This document shows, piece after piece, positions 11,336 to 20,474 of a stretch of 64,000 nt of DNA. Under the pieces are notes generated by a model. That model searched no databases and was not told the origin of the DNA. It was given only the letters and a program-made list of their open reading frames with translations. Source of the DNA: Roseiarcus sp963742305 (lineage in GTDB: Bacteria; Pseudomonadota; Alphaproteobacteria; Rhizobiales; Beijerinckiaceae); the NCBI GenBank assembly GCA_963742305.1, contig CAVULN010000023.1, positions 124,001 to 188,000 of the forward strand. Reading direction: 5' to 3'. The translations under genes were made by a program, and so were the position numbers. Each line of letters begins with the position of its first letter. The stretch's first letter is position 1.

Positions 11336-12235
11336 TCAGGACGAGGGTGGCTGCCTCACGGCGATCTCGTCCAGCCTCGACAGGAAGAGCTTGAGGATCG
11401 GCGACCGGTTCGCGGTGTTGTAGCCAACCACGAGGTCGATGGTCGGCGCATTGCCGCTGAGCGCCCGGCTGGTCACCGACGAGGGGAGGAAATTCCTGGC
11501 GTACTGGGGCAGGAGCATCACCGCGCCGGTCGAGGCGACCATCGACACCGCGTGCGCCAGATGGTCCACCTCGTGCGCCGGCTCGATGCCGAGGCCGGAC
11601 CGCTCGAGGCAGTCTTTGATCAGCGCATGCAACGTCGGCGCGGTATTCGACGGAATGATGAACGTCTCGCCGGCGATGTCCCGCAACTCGATGGCCTCGC
11701 GCGCGGCCAGGCGATGATCGCTTGGGAACACCAGGATGAGCGGCTCGGTCACCACACGCCGATAGGCGAGGCTTTCCGCGTGCGGCTCCGGGCGCATGAA
11801 TGCGGCGTCGAGCCTGCCCTTCATCAATTCAGCCGCCAGATCCGGCGAGTACTGGCTGGCGATGGTGAGCTTCATGCCGGGCAATCGATCGTGGAGGATG
11901 CGCGTCGCCTTCGCGAGCCAGTCGACCTCGGTTCCCGTCAAAAAGCCAAGCGCGAAGGCGGGCTTCAGCGGCTCGGCGGCTCGGCGCGCCGCTTCGACCG
12001 CCGCCCCGGCCTGGGTCAGCGCGAGCCGCGCATGGTCGAGAAAGGCGCGGCCGGCCGCCGTCAGCTCGACGCCGCGAATGCCGCGGATCATCAGCTTGAC
12101 GCCGACCTGATCTTCGAGGTCGCGCATCTGGCGGCTGAGGGAAGGTTGCGCGGTATGCAGCCGCTTCTCGGCCGCAACCGTGAGACTTCCCTCCTCGGCG
12201 ATCGCGACGAAATAGCGCAGATGCCGGAGCTCCAT
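11336..12235 (-). CDS. LysR family transcriptional regulator
   Basis: The protein is 299 residues from ATG 12235 (MELRHLRYFVAIAEEGS); an in-frame ATG at 12259 would add eight residues. The N-terminal winged helix-turn-helix is typical (LTVAAEKRLHTAQPSLSRQMRDLE), followed by a two-lobed effector-binding domain. It is divergent from the DUF3237/SDR/SDR group, the usual arrangement for a LysR regulator of a neighbouring catabolic operon, so it probably controls those genes through the short region from 12236. The effector is unknown. Confidence 0.9.
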   Translation of the reverse strand: MELRHLRYFVAIAEEGSLTVAAEKRLHTAQPSLSRQMRDLEDQVGVKLMIRGIRGVELTAAGRAFLDHARLALTQAGAAVEAARRAAEPLKPAFALGFLTGTEVDWLAKATRILHDRLPGMKLTIASQYSPDLAAELMKGRLDAAFMRPEPHAESLAYRRVVTEPLILVFPSDHRLAAREAIELRDIAGETFIIPSNTAPTLHALIKDCLERSGLGIEPAHEVDHLAHAVSMVASTGAVMLLPQYARNFLPSSVTSRALSGNAPTIDLVVGYNTANRSPILKLFLSRLDEIAVRQPPSS

Positions 12236-12361
12236 CCTCGTCCCATGTCTTTGTGGCATGGCGCGGAGCCTATAAAGTCCTTGCCGCCGGCGCCAGCTCA
12301 GGCCTAAACGGTTTGGCGCGCGGTCGACGGATCGATCCCGGCGAGCAGCGGGAGACGGCGA

Positions 12362-12850
12362 ATGGCGGGCTTGCTTGCGGAACTGCCCGAAACGTTGCGT
12401 TCGCTTCGAACGGCTCCGTTATTCACAATGCGCCTCGCCGTTCCAAAGGTGATCTTCGTCGGCGCGACGCCCGGCGCGTTCCGGCGTCTCGGCGTCGTGT
12501 CCGGGGGATCTTCGAAGGCGACCGGATGTCCGGAGAGGTGCTGGACGGAGGAAACGACTGGCAGGACCTCCGCGACGACAACTCGACGACGCTCGATGTT
12601 CGTCTTGGGCTCAAGACAAACGACGGCGCGCTGATCGCGATGACATACCGCGGCGTGCGGCACGGCCCCGCCGACGTGCTCGCCCGCATCGACAAAGGCG
12701 AAGCCGTCGATCCACAATCCTAATACTTTCGCATCAGCCCGATGTTTGAGACGGCGTCTGAGACCTATGCGGCTCAACCGCATCGTTGCGATCGGCGCCG
12801 GCCATCGCCTTGCGCAAGGCCCTGTCTACAGCGTCTTCGAGGTCCTTTAG
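12362..12850 (+). pseudogene. DUF3237 family protein, degraded
   Basis: Family-like segments appear in sequence but in different frames: VGATPGAFRRLGVVSGG, then FEGDRMSGEVLDGG and YRGVRHGPADVLARI, then YFRISPMFETASETYA, then LNRIVAIGAGHRLAQGPVYSVFEVL before TAG at 12848. At least two one-base losses (about 12503-12509 and 12771) and an in-frame TAA at 12721 interrupt it. DUF3237 proteins are small beta-barrels of unknown function often found with SDRs in catabolic clusters. Stop plus frameshifts suggest real decay. The exact start is unclear; the segment matching the family begins near 12430. Confidence 0.65.
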
Positions 12851-13009
12851 CGATCCATGCCTCGGAGGCATGAGCAAGAGCAAACAAAGTCTTTCCTGTT
12901 CCGCGCCCCGTCGCCTACCTGATCAAGGGCGAGGCCGGCTGCAAAGACGACGGCGACAGCCCAATTGATTTCCCACCGGCGGCGTTGCAAATCGCAGGAA
13001 TAGAGGATC

Positions 13010-13604
13010 ATGAGCGAGCCAATCGTTTTGATCACGGGCGCGCTGACGGGAATTGGCCGCGCCGCCGCATTCGCCTTCGCGAAAGAGGGTGCGAGCGTTG
13101 TCGTTTCGGGCCGCAAGGACGCTGAAGGCAAGGCGCTCGAGGCCGAGCTCGCGAGTCTCGGCGCAACGGCGGCGTTCATTCGCGCGGACGTGCGCCATGA
13201 GGATGAGGTGCGCAATTTGGTCGACAAGACGGTCGCGCGCTTCGGCCGCCTCGACGCCGCGTCAACGCCGCGGGCACGGAAGGCAAGCCAGGTCCAGTGA
13301 CCGAGCAGACCGCCGAGAGCTACGCTGCGACGTTCGACACCAATGTGCTCGGCACGGCCCGACCGAAACCGGCATGCTCGATCGCTTCACCGGCAGGCCT
13401 GAGAATAAGGCCGCGCTCACCTCGCGCGTGCCGCTTGGCCGGGTCGCCGCGCCCGAGGAAATTGCCCGCGCGATTGTCTTCGTCGCCTCGCAAGCCGCGT
13501 CGTTCATGGCCGGACAGATCGTGACGGTGGACGGCGGCAAGACGGCCGGTCGAACCAGGCTCGACGGCCGCGCAATACGGAGCATTCGACCATGGCTTCA
13601 ATGA
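13010..13604 (+). pseudogene. SDR family oxidoreductase with central deletion
   Basis: The first part starts at ATG 13010 with an intact cofactor motif (LITGALTGIGRA). A base is missing at about 13261, before NAAG. Then at about 13355 the text jumps from TFDTNVLGT straight to GPTETGMLDRFTG, losing about 57 codons that in this SDR group include the catalytic serine and YxxxK. The C-terminal half (RVPLGRVAAPEEIA, VTVDGGKTA) is recognisable but lacks its normal stop and runs into the next gene. Loss of the active site makes this a non-functional relic, and not merely a sequencing slip. Confidence 0.8.
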
Positions 13605-14338
13605 CCGGAAAGACCGCGCTCGTCACCGGCGCCTCGCGCGGCATGGGACGCGCGAGCGCGCTCAAGCTCGCTGAAGCCGGCGCGCAGGTTCTCGTTCACT
13701 TCAGCAGCGGCGCCGAGGAAGCCGAGCGGGTCGTGGGCGAGATTCGCAAGGGCGGCGGCCGCGCCGACGCCCTCGGCGTCGACCTCTCGGCGGCCGACGG
13801 GCCTCACAAACTGGCCAAGCGAGCTCATGAGATCATCGGCGATCGCCTCGACATCCTGGTCGCCAACGCCGGCGTCTCGAAGGCCGCGAAGATCGAGGAC
13901 ACGACGGTCGAGGATTTCGACCGGCTGTTCGCCATCAACGTGCGGGCGCCATTCTTCCTCGTCCAGCAGCTTCTGCCGATTCTGGGCAAAGGCGCCAGCG
14001 TCGTCTTCCTCTCGTCGCTCGCCGCGCATGTGGTGGTCGGTCTGCTGCCCGCCTACGGCGCCACCAAGGGGGCGATCGAGACGATGACGAGGCATTTTGC
14101 GTCGCTGCTCGGGGAGCGGGGAATCCGCGTCAACGCGGTGGCGCCCGGCGTCGTCGAGACAGATATGTCCAACTTCACCAAAATCGAAAGCGGGCGGGCC
14201 TACGCCCTGGGCATGCAGACGCTGAAGCGTCTCGCTCAGCCCGACGACATCAGCGGCGTCGTCGCTTTTCTTGCATCCGAGGAGGCCCGCTGGATTACCG
14301 GCGAAGTCATCCACGTCGACGGCGGGTCGAAACTCTGA
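13592..14338 (+). CDS. SDR family oxidoreductase
   Basis: This intact 248-residue SDR has TGASRGMG at the cofactor site, VANAG, catalytic serine in FLSSLAA and Y-G-A-T-K at the active site, ending VIHVDGGSKL. The start at 13592 overlaps the tail of the broken SDR. A cytosolic NAD(P)-dependent alcohol/ketone oxidoreductase is expected; substrate unknown. It is the only surviving enzyme of the group facing the LysR regulator. Confidence 0.9.
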   Translation: MASMTGKTALVTGASRGMGRASALKLAEAGAQVLVHFSSGAEEAERVVGEIRKGGGRADALGVDLSAADGPHKLAKRAHEIIGDRLDILVANAGVSKAAKIEDTTVEDFDRLFAINVRAPFFLVQQLLPILGKGASVVFLSSLAAHVVVGLLPAYGATKGAIETMTRHFASLLGERGIRVNAVAPGVVETDMSNFTKIESGRAYALGMQTLKRLAQPDDISGVVAFLASEEARWITGEVIHVDGGSKL

Positions 14339-14589
14339 GACCGGCCCGGACACGAGCCGTTTCTGTAGCGTGCGAAACGCCACCCCAACGGGCCAATCCG
14401 CCCCCGATATTCAACCAAATCATTCGACGTGTGCGCCCGCCGCTCCACACCGGCGGCGCCTTCCTATCCCGCGCCGCCAGAGCCCGCGGTGGTTCGACCG
14501 AATCGCCGCGCGCTCTTGATTCCTTGATGTCGCGCGCTTTTTCGCAAGTGCGCTTTAGGCGGACGAGCCTCGCTTCGGCCTCAAGCGCC

Positions 14590-14736
14590 TCACATCGACA
14601 GCGCGACCTTGCCTACGAGGCCCGCGAGAATGAGCGCGCCGCTCAGCCGATGGCTGGCCCCCTCGTCGGCGAGAAAGATGCGGCCGAAGCCGATCAGCCC
14701 GGCCAGCATCGCCGTGATTTCAAGCGCTGCGTTCAT
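14590..14736 (-). CDS. Small two-helix membrane protein (48 aa)
   Basis: A 48-residue open frame starts at ATG 14736, with an in-frame ATG at 14757. It contains two hydrophobic stretches (LEITAMLAGLIGFGRIFL and LSGALILAGLVGKVAL) separated by a charged loop (ADEGASHR). Composition and third-position GC look coding-like, and it lies in an otherwise gene-free gap. The ribosome site is weak. I do not recognise the family; a small inner-membrane protein is the most that can be said. Confidence 0.4.
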   Translation of the reverse strand: MNAALEITAMLAGLIGFGRIFLADEGASHRLSGALILAGLVGKVALSM

Positions 14737-15256
14737 CTCGTCGATCCCCGGCCTCATGAGGCGTCGAAGACGCCCGTCCTTCAGGGCGGTCTCTCGCTGC
14801 TCGCGAGGGCTCGGAGACCTCTCGATCTTCCGGCCTGGCGGCGATCGTCCGCGGCGGAACGACTACCATAGGGGAAAAACAAGAACAAAGCAAGAATAAA
14901 AAGAGCCGCCACCCATTTCTTTTTCCCCAAGGGGCGCGCCGAGCGCCTTCGCCTGCGCCCCGCTCGGGGGGCCCGCGACGGCCCGGAGTCGCCAGCCGCG
15001 TTGAGCAGGCGGTGCGGGGATTTCCGCGCGGCCCTGCTTCCCGATTGTTCGCGAATGTGCGAAGATTAACTTGTGGCCGCGCGGGAATTGACAAGACGTC
15101 ATTGAGAATATCGCGCGGGAAGATCGGAGGCAGATCTTGGGTGAGTACGAAATGACTTCCGTCTCCGGTCGAATTGCGCTGTCGACCAGCGTTGCGGCGC
15201 CGGACAAATCGAATGCTCTGACCGGCTGGACGGGATTAGACTTCTCAAGCTCGGCC
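14737..15256. other. Intergenic region without a supported gene
   Basis: This stretch has a purine-rich, AT-rich run at about 14873-14900 (GGGGAAAAACAAGAACAAAG and following), a pyrimidine counterpart CATTTCTTTTTCCCC at about 14913-14928, and several GC-rich palindromes. A TTGACA at about 15090 lies upstream of the beta-helix gene and could be its -35 box. No protein-coding signal convinces me. Confidence 0.35.
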
Positions 15257-16408
15257 ATGAAATTTTTCTTTATCTTTCTGTTTGCGGTCTTTGCGGCGAT
15301 GGCGCCCCGGCCATGGCGGCGGGCGCCTACCCGGGCTGCGCCGCGCCCCCGTCCGTTTTCGCCAAATCGTTCACCGCGACGCCCGCGACCTTCGCCTCGA
15401 TTCTCAACGCCGCGGCGGCGGGCGACGTCATCTATCTGAACTCGGGCGCCTACGGGGCGGTCAGCATCGCGAACCGCAAATATGCGCAGTTCTGACCATC
15501 AAGGCGGTCAAGGCCAGGCGCCGGTCCTCTCGTCCCTCAAGGTCAGTTCCTCGAGCCGCTGGCCTTTTCCGGGCTACCGTGAACGGGAACGGCCCCCGGT
15601 CGAAATCGCCCGGCGGGATTCTGGTGAACCTGGCTTCGAGCAACAACATCGTCTTCGCCAACAACATCGTCGAATCGACGTCCGGCGCCTTCCCGTGGAA
15701 GGCGGAGACCGCCAATGTGACGGCGATCGACCCCTCGATCGCGCCGAGCGACGGCGTCAACGCCTCCCAGGACGATTGCGTCGCCCTGAACAGCAACCAG
15801 ATCCGGAACGTGTTCAACGGAATTTACGCCGGCGGCGATCAGATCGGTACCGACGGACAGAACTACATGGTTTCGGGCAACACGATCGATCATTTTGCCG
15901 GCGACGGCATCGATCATTCGGCGACCAACATCATCATGTCGGGCAACCGCATCACCAACGGTGTCGATATTTGCGGATCGAAATGCATCCACAATGACGC
16001 GATCCAGGGCTGGAACTGGGAGGACAAGCTCGGCGTCACCAACAAGAACGTGGTCATCGACAGCAACTTCATTCAGAGCCAGACCACGACCAGCCTTCCG
16101 CTCGCCAGCACGGACCTCCAGGGGATCACGATCTTCGACGGCTTCTGGCAGAACGTTTCCATCACCAACAATGTCGTTCTCACGAGCGGCCTCGCCGGAA
16201 TCGCGATCGGCGGGGTGAACGGGCTCCACATCGTCAACAATTCGGTGATGGACATCCCCCTGAACGGCGCCTCACAGTCCCTGATGTACTGGATGTACTC
16301 GGGCGTGACCTGGATCACCGCCGGCGGCGCGACCCACGAGGGCGGGACGACGACCAATGTCGTCGTCCGCAACAATATCGCCCCGCTTGTCGCCGCGACC
16401 GCCGCTAG
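15257..16408 (+). pseudogene. Secreted right-handed beta-helix protein, 5' part (split by IS)
   Basis: ATG 15257 begins a signal peptide (MKFFFIFLFAVFAA). The mature part reads SFTATPATFASILNAAAAGD, a typical beta-helix entry. From about 15590 it contains parallel beta-helix coils rich in N-N-I and G-N repeats (SSNNIVFANNI, ISGN-like VSGNTIDHF, MSGNRITNG, ITNNVVLTSG, VVVRNNIAPL). At least three one-base shifts occur (about 15302-15311, about 15493, and between 15520 and 15580). The frame is then cut at CTAG 16405-16408 by the IS1380-family element. Such proteins are often secreted polysaccharide-binding or lyase-like; no catalytic residues can be assigned. Confidence 0.75.
16405..16408. repeat. 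CTAG target-site duplication, left copy
   Basis: CTAG lies immediately left of the IS1380-family element and matches CTAG at 18034-18037 on its right, giving a 4-bp direct repeat as expected for this IS family. Deleting the element plus one CTAG rejoins the beta-helix reading frame without a shift (ATAAS followed by SGNCPVTEG). Confidence 0.85.
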
Positions 16409-18033
16409 CCCATCGTATTCACGACGGCCGTTGGCTTGCGTCTCCTTTGGGGGCGGGATGATTGCGGACGCGCGGGTTCTTTCGGCTTTTCACCGCTTGA
16501 CGACCGGTACGTTTACGAACGCGTTGGAGGGATGACGGGGGGGCGGAGGGGCTTTTTTGCCCGGTCGTTCAGGGGCCGAGGGCTGAGAGGGCGCCGGGCA
16601 GGCTACGGAACAGATCGGCCTCGGGGCAGCCGGCGGCGAAAGCGAGACGGACGCGGCTTGCGGTTTCGATGACGCGGGCTGCGATCTTGATCAGCCGCAG
16701 CCGCAAGGTCGAGAACTCGGCGTTGGCGAGATCGCGCGGTTTGGGGATGGCGTCGCGAACGGTGAGCATGAGCCAATAGGCCGCTGTGTGCAGAACGAGG
16801 CGGACCTGGTTGCCGACGGCGGAACGGCAGGAGGTTCGATCGGAAGCGAGCTGCGTCTTGTGCAGCTTGATGAGGTTCTCGGCCTGCCCGCGCGCGCAAT
16901 AGAGGGTGTCGTAAACCCATTCCGCCGCGCCGTATTCGACGTTGGTGACGACGAAGCGGGTGTCGAGCCCGAGCGGGGTGGCTTCGATGCGGGCGACGGC
17001 GCGCCGCTCGCGGTTCCAGGATTTGGCCTTGTGGCGTGTTTCGGCATAGCCGCGCACGACTGGTTTGTTCGACACCGCGCGCTCGGTGCGGACCGCTTCC
17101 GCCGCCTCGTCGATTTTCTTCGCCAGCGGCTTCGAACCGGGCAGGCCGAAGACGTAATCGACGCGGTTGGCCTCGCACCATTCCATCGCCTCGGGTCGGG
17201 CGTAGTGGCCGTCGCCTCGGAATGTGATGCGCGTCCTCGTCCAGCGTTGACGGATATGGCGCACGAGCCGGCGCAGATGAGCGCGCACTTCGACGCCCGA
17301 CGGGGTCTTGCCGGGGCGCAGCACGACCGCGACGGGACGCGAGCGCTCGGTGTCATAGACATGGATCGGCAGAAAGCAGCGCTCGTCGTAATGGGCGTTG
17401 AAGAGCGAGAGCTGCTGATGCCCGTGCACGACATCGCAGGTGTCGTCGATATCGAGAATGACGGAGGCGGGCTGCCGATCGTAGGAGGCCATCCATTGAT
17501 CGACGAGCGCCCATGTCAGCCGGATCGCGTCCTTCAGCGAAGGCGCGTTCTCCAGCCGCGACAGCGTCGGCTGCGAACACAGGTTGGCGCCCGTGTCGGG
17601 CAGCCGCCCGCAAGCGAGCTTGAAGGCGGGATCAACGCGCAAGGCGTCAAGATCGTCGGCGTCTTCGTAGCCGCGGGCGATCGCCAGGATGCGGGCGCGA
17701 ACCATGTCCGCCAGCGTGTGCGTAATGCGCAGCGGGGCGCGGCGATCGGGAAACCAATGCGCCAATCTCTGCGCGATCCCAACCGACGCTCGGCCATCGA
17801 AAGCAGCATCACGCCGCCATCTGAGGTCAGTCGCCCGCCATCGAAAGCCGCAGGGACCGCCTTTCGGCCAACGGCTGGAAATGAGAACGGCAGCAGATTA
17901 GAGTTGGTCATGGCGAGCGGGTGTCGGGGTGCGAGGCGATACGGATCGGCGTAAGCAACCAAATCCTACGCCAAATCAAACCTTTATGCCACGCTCGTCA
18001 GCCTCGAAAACGACCCGTCACGAATAAGATGGG
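16409..18033 (-). mobile_element. IS1380-family insertion sequence, 1625 bp
   Basis: Terminal inverted repeats are visible: left CCCATCGTATTCACGACGG from 16409, and right, read inward on the other strand from 18033, CCCATCTTATTCGTGACGG, differing at three positions. They are flanked by CTAG direct repeats. Size, one DDE transposase read leftward, and the 4-bp duplication fit the IS1380 family. The element interrupts a beta-helix gene. The near-matching ends and duplication imply a fairly recent insertion. Confidence 0.92.
16569..17911 (-). CDS. IS1380-family transposase, frameshifted
   Basis: It starts at ATG 17911 (MTNSNLLPFSFPAVGRK) with the family's FDGGRLTSDGGVMLL block. The frame loses one base near 17778 (after MAERRLG) and continues as HWFPDRRAPLRITHTLADM to the end. 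DDE-type motifs include VILDIDDTCD and ITFRGDGHYARPEAM; the region ENLIKLHKTQLASDRTSC is the family's conserved C-terminal block. Corrected length is about 447 residues, normal for the family. Whether the frameshift inactivates the element or is an error is undecided. Confidence 0.88.
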
Positions 18034-18323
18034 CTAGCAGCGGGAACTGCCCGGTCACCGAAGGCTTCTGCAGCCATGTCGCCAACCCGAACGTCGTCTC
18101 GGACCACAATCTGAGCCTGGTCCAGGCGAGCGTCAGCGCCGAGACCGTGTTCACGACTTTCAAAGTCGCGACCGCCCAATATAATCTCGAGCTCAAGGGC
18201 ACCGCGCCGGCCAATCCGGCGATCGGGACGGGCAGCGCTTCGCTGATGCCCGCGACCGACATTCTGGGCCATGCCCGCAGCGCAGCCTCCCCCGATCTCG
18301 GCGCCTACGGCGTTCCCCCGTAG
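18034..18323 (+). pseudogene. Beta-helix protein, 3' part beyond the IS
   Basis: Directly after the right CTAG copy the reading frame of the interrupted gene resumes: SGNCPVTEGFCSHVANPN, NVVSDHNLSLVQASVSAE, then a C-terminal segment ending SAASPDLGAYGVPP and TAG at 18321. The ending DLGAYG is common at the C-terminus of secreted beta-helix proteins. This fragment has no start signals of its own and is not expected to be expressed. Confidence 0.8.
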
Positions 18324-18613
18324 GCGGAGGGAGCGAGCGGGGCCGGGGCGGATTTGTAGGGCGGGGTCGGCGACCCCGCCGCCGGGGGGACCTCGGGCCG
18401 CGGGCGCGACGACGAAAATCGGCGCCTGCTGGCCGCGCTGGGCCGACCTGCGCCGTCAGGCCGAGCCAGCCAATCCGAGTGACGCCTCAAGCGAAGAGCC
18501 CTTCTCGGCGGCGGCGCTCTGAGATATCAAGACCAGAGACCAGAGGCCGTTAGCCGAGAAGACGCGGCAGCCATGCGGACCACTCCACCAACGACCAAGG
18601 AACGGAGCGCGCT
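18324..18613. other. Intergenic gap upstream of the DJ-1/PfpI gene
   Basis: GC-rich at first, then more AT-rich from about 18520. A ribosome site AAGGAACGGAG lies just before 18614. No gene or clear promoter is recognised. Confidence 0.3.
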
Positions 18614-19303
18614 ATGAAAGTGCTGATGGTTCTCACTTCTCACGACCAGCTCGGCAACACGGGTCGCAAGACCGGATTCTGGCTGGAAGAACTCGCGGCG
18701 CCTTACTATGTTTTCAAGGATGCTGGGGCCCAGATCACCCTCGCATCGCCCAAAGGCGGCCGGCCGCCGCTCGATCCCAAGAGCAACGAGCCGAACTTCC
18801 AGACCGACATCACACGCCGGTTCGAAAAAGACGCCGACGCCAACGCTCAGCTGGACAGGACAGTGCGCCTCGATAGCGTCAAGCAGGAAGATTACGACAC
18901 CGTCTTCTACCCCGGCGGCCATGGGCCGATGTGGGATCTCGCCGAAGACAAGAGCTCGATCAAGCTGCTGGAATCCTTCCTGGCTGCAGGCAAGACGTTT
19001 GCGGTCGTCTGCCACTCGACCGGCGCGCTTCGCCACGTCAAAACCCCGGATGGCAAGGCGCTCGTCGAGGGCAGGACGGTGACCGGATTCACCGACGGCG
19101 AGGAAGAGGCGGTCGGATTGACGAAAGTGGTGCCCTTCCTTGTCGAAGACGAAATGTTGAACCTCGGCGCCGCCTTTTCCAAGGTCAAGGACTGGGGCGT
19201 TCACACGGTCGCCGACGGCCAGCTGATCACCGGCCAGAATCCGGCCTCGTCCGGCCCTGCCGCCAAGCTTCTGATCGATACGCTGAACAGGAAGGCAAAA
19301 TAG
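18614..19303 (+). CDS. DJ-1/PfpI family (class I glutamine amidotransferase-like) protein
   Basis: This 229-residue protein has the Hsp31/HchA-like layout: N-terminal MKVLMVLTSHDQLGNTG, a substrate-side glutamate region (GFWLEELAAPYYVF), and the nucleophile elbow AVVCHSTGAL containing the catalytic Cys-His. Relatives act as glyoxalase III/deglycases or chaperones against reactive carbonyls. The following genes are VOC proteins, so a detoxification cluster is plausible. It starts the gene group between two IS elements. Confidence 0.88.
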   Translation: MKVLMVLTSHDQLGNTGRKTGFWLEELAAPYYVFKDAGAQITLASPKGGRPPLDPKSNEPNFQTDITRRFEKDADANAQLDRTVRLDSVKQEDYDTVFYPGGHGPMWDLAEDKSSIKLLESFLAAGKTFAVVCHSTGALRHVKTPDGKALVEGRTVTGFTDGEEEAVGLTKVVPFLVEDEMLNLGAAFSKVKDWGVHTVADGQLITGQNPASSGPAAKLLIDTLNRKAK

Positions 19304-19366
19304 TCGCCCCGTGGGCGCACGCATTCTGGCGAACGGCAAAAGACCATACCCTGATGGGAGTCGGCG

Positions 19367-19822
19367 ATGAACCAAGTACAGGTCGAGCAGAAAAACTATC
19401 AGATGCCGCCGCAGGACGGGTTTACCATCGCCCACTTTCTCACCGTCTCGGACATCGAACGATCGGCTCGATTTTACGAAAGGGTCTTCGGAGGTCGCAT
19501 TCTGAGCGGAGGCGACAGCAGCGGCGCGCCGGGGTACATCGAGATCGCGAACACGTGGCTCATTGTCAACGTCGGGGGCGGTCCGACACCCGACAAACCA
19601 TCGGTAACGCTCAGCGTCCCCGCCGACCCCAATTCAGTCAGCAGCTTTATGAATATCCGCGTTGCGGATATTCAAGCGTGCTATGACCTTTGGCGAAGCC
19701 GAGGAGCCGAGTTTATTACGGAGCCAAAGGACAAGTACGGCGAGATCCGCTGCTACATTCGCGATCCCGATGGTTATATTATAGAGGTTGGGCAAAGCAA
19801 GCCGGGTGTCGCTTACGGCTAA
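19367..19822 (+). CDS. VOC family protein, first tandem copy
   Basis: This 151-residue glyoxalase/bleomycin-resistance/dioxygenase-fold protein starts at ATG 19367 after a GGGAG ribosome site. Motifs are FTIAHFLTVSDIERSARFYE at the first metal/strand unit and CYIRDPDGYIIEV at the last. It is almost identical to the next gene over about the first 100 residues and differs in the final 50. Function is unknown; candidates are a small-molecule-binding or resistance protein, or a carbonyl-detoxifying enzyme working with the DJ-1/PfpI neighbour. Confidence 0.88.
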   Translation: MNQVQVEQKNYQMPPQDGFTIAHFLTVSDIERSARFYERVFGGRILSGGDSSGAPGYIEIANTWLIVNVGGGPTPDKPSVTLSVPADPNSVSSFMNIRVADIQACYDLWRSRGAEFITEPKDKYGEIRCYIRDPDGYIIEVGQSKPGVAYG

Positions 19823-19903
19823 AGGGCACGACCGCAGGTGCGGTCCGGCGGGCGCGCGCACGCTGGCGAGCGGACAGATGCCACATCCGAATTGGAGGCG
19901 TCC

Positions 19904-20359
19904 ATGAGCCAAGTACAGGTCGAGCAGAAGAACTATCAGATGCCGCCGCAGGATGGGTTTACCATCGCCCACTTTCTCACCGTCTCGGACATCGAACGAT
20001 CGGCTCGATTTTATGAAAGGGTCTTCGGAGGTCGCATTCTGAGCGGAGGCGACAGCAGCGGCGCGCCGGGGTACATCGAGATCGCGAACACGTGGCTCAT
20101 TGTCAACGTCGGGGGCGGTCCGACACCCGACAAACCATCGGTAACGCTCAGCGTCCCCGCCGACCCCAATTCAGTCAGCAGCTTTATGATTATCCGCGTT
20201 GCGGATATTCAGGCGTCCTATGAACTCTGGCGAAGTCGAGGAGCCGAGTTTATTACACAGCCAATGGATAAGCGTGGCGAGACGTGCTGCTACATGCGCG
20301 ATCCTGACGGCTACATTATAGAAGTTGAGCAGAGCAAACCGGGCTTCGCTTTCCTCTAA
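19904..20359 (+). CDS. VOC family protein, second tandem copy
   Basis: The start is at ATG 19904 after GGAGG; an upstream in-frame start at 19838 would add a leader not present in the first copy. It is 151 residues, the same length as the first copy. Metal/strand units are as in that copy, with the C-terminal portion altered (ITQPMDKRGETCCYMRDPDG). Both copies have complete frames, so the pair may have diverging substrate pockets. Function unknown. Confidence 0.88.
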   Translation: MSQVQVEQKNYQMPPQDGFTIAHFLTVSDIERSARFYERVFGGRILSGGDSSGAPGYIEIANTWLIVNVGGGPTPDKPSVTLSVPADPNSVSSFMIIRVADIQASYELWRSRGAEFITQPMDKRGETCCYMRDPDGYIIEVEQSKPGFAFL

Positions 20360-20474
20360 AGGGCGCGACAAATCAGAGCATCTGTGTGACCGCGTACGCT
20401 CCGCGACGTGAGCTCCCGAGGACGGATCCGGTCAATCCCTCGCAGTGGCGACGGGCATATGTTTACGGCAAGCT

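Larger units (their letters stand above)
19367..20359 (+). repeat. Tandem duplication, about 537-bp unit
   Basis: The starts of the two VOC genes are 537 bases apart. The first roughly 300 bases of each copy show only a handful of substitutions, while the last 150 bases carry many. Weaker similarity extends into the upstream leader (GGGCGC...CTGGCGA...). This pattern suggests an old tandem duplication partly homogenised by gene conversion. Confidence 0.85.

Noticed and set aside
12851..13009. Possible coding remnant (RPVAYLIKGEAGCKDDGD) before the SDR pseudogene
   Set aside because: Too short, without start or recognisable family.
14883..14897. LexA box as a stated regulatory feature
   Set aside because: One mismatch to GAAC-N7-GAAC in an A-rich run and no known SOS gene beside it; kept only as a speculative note.
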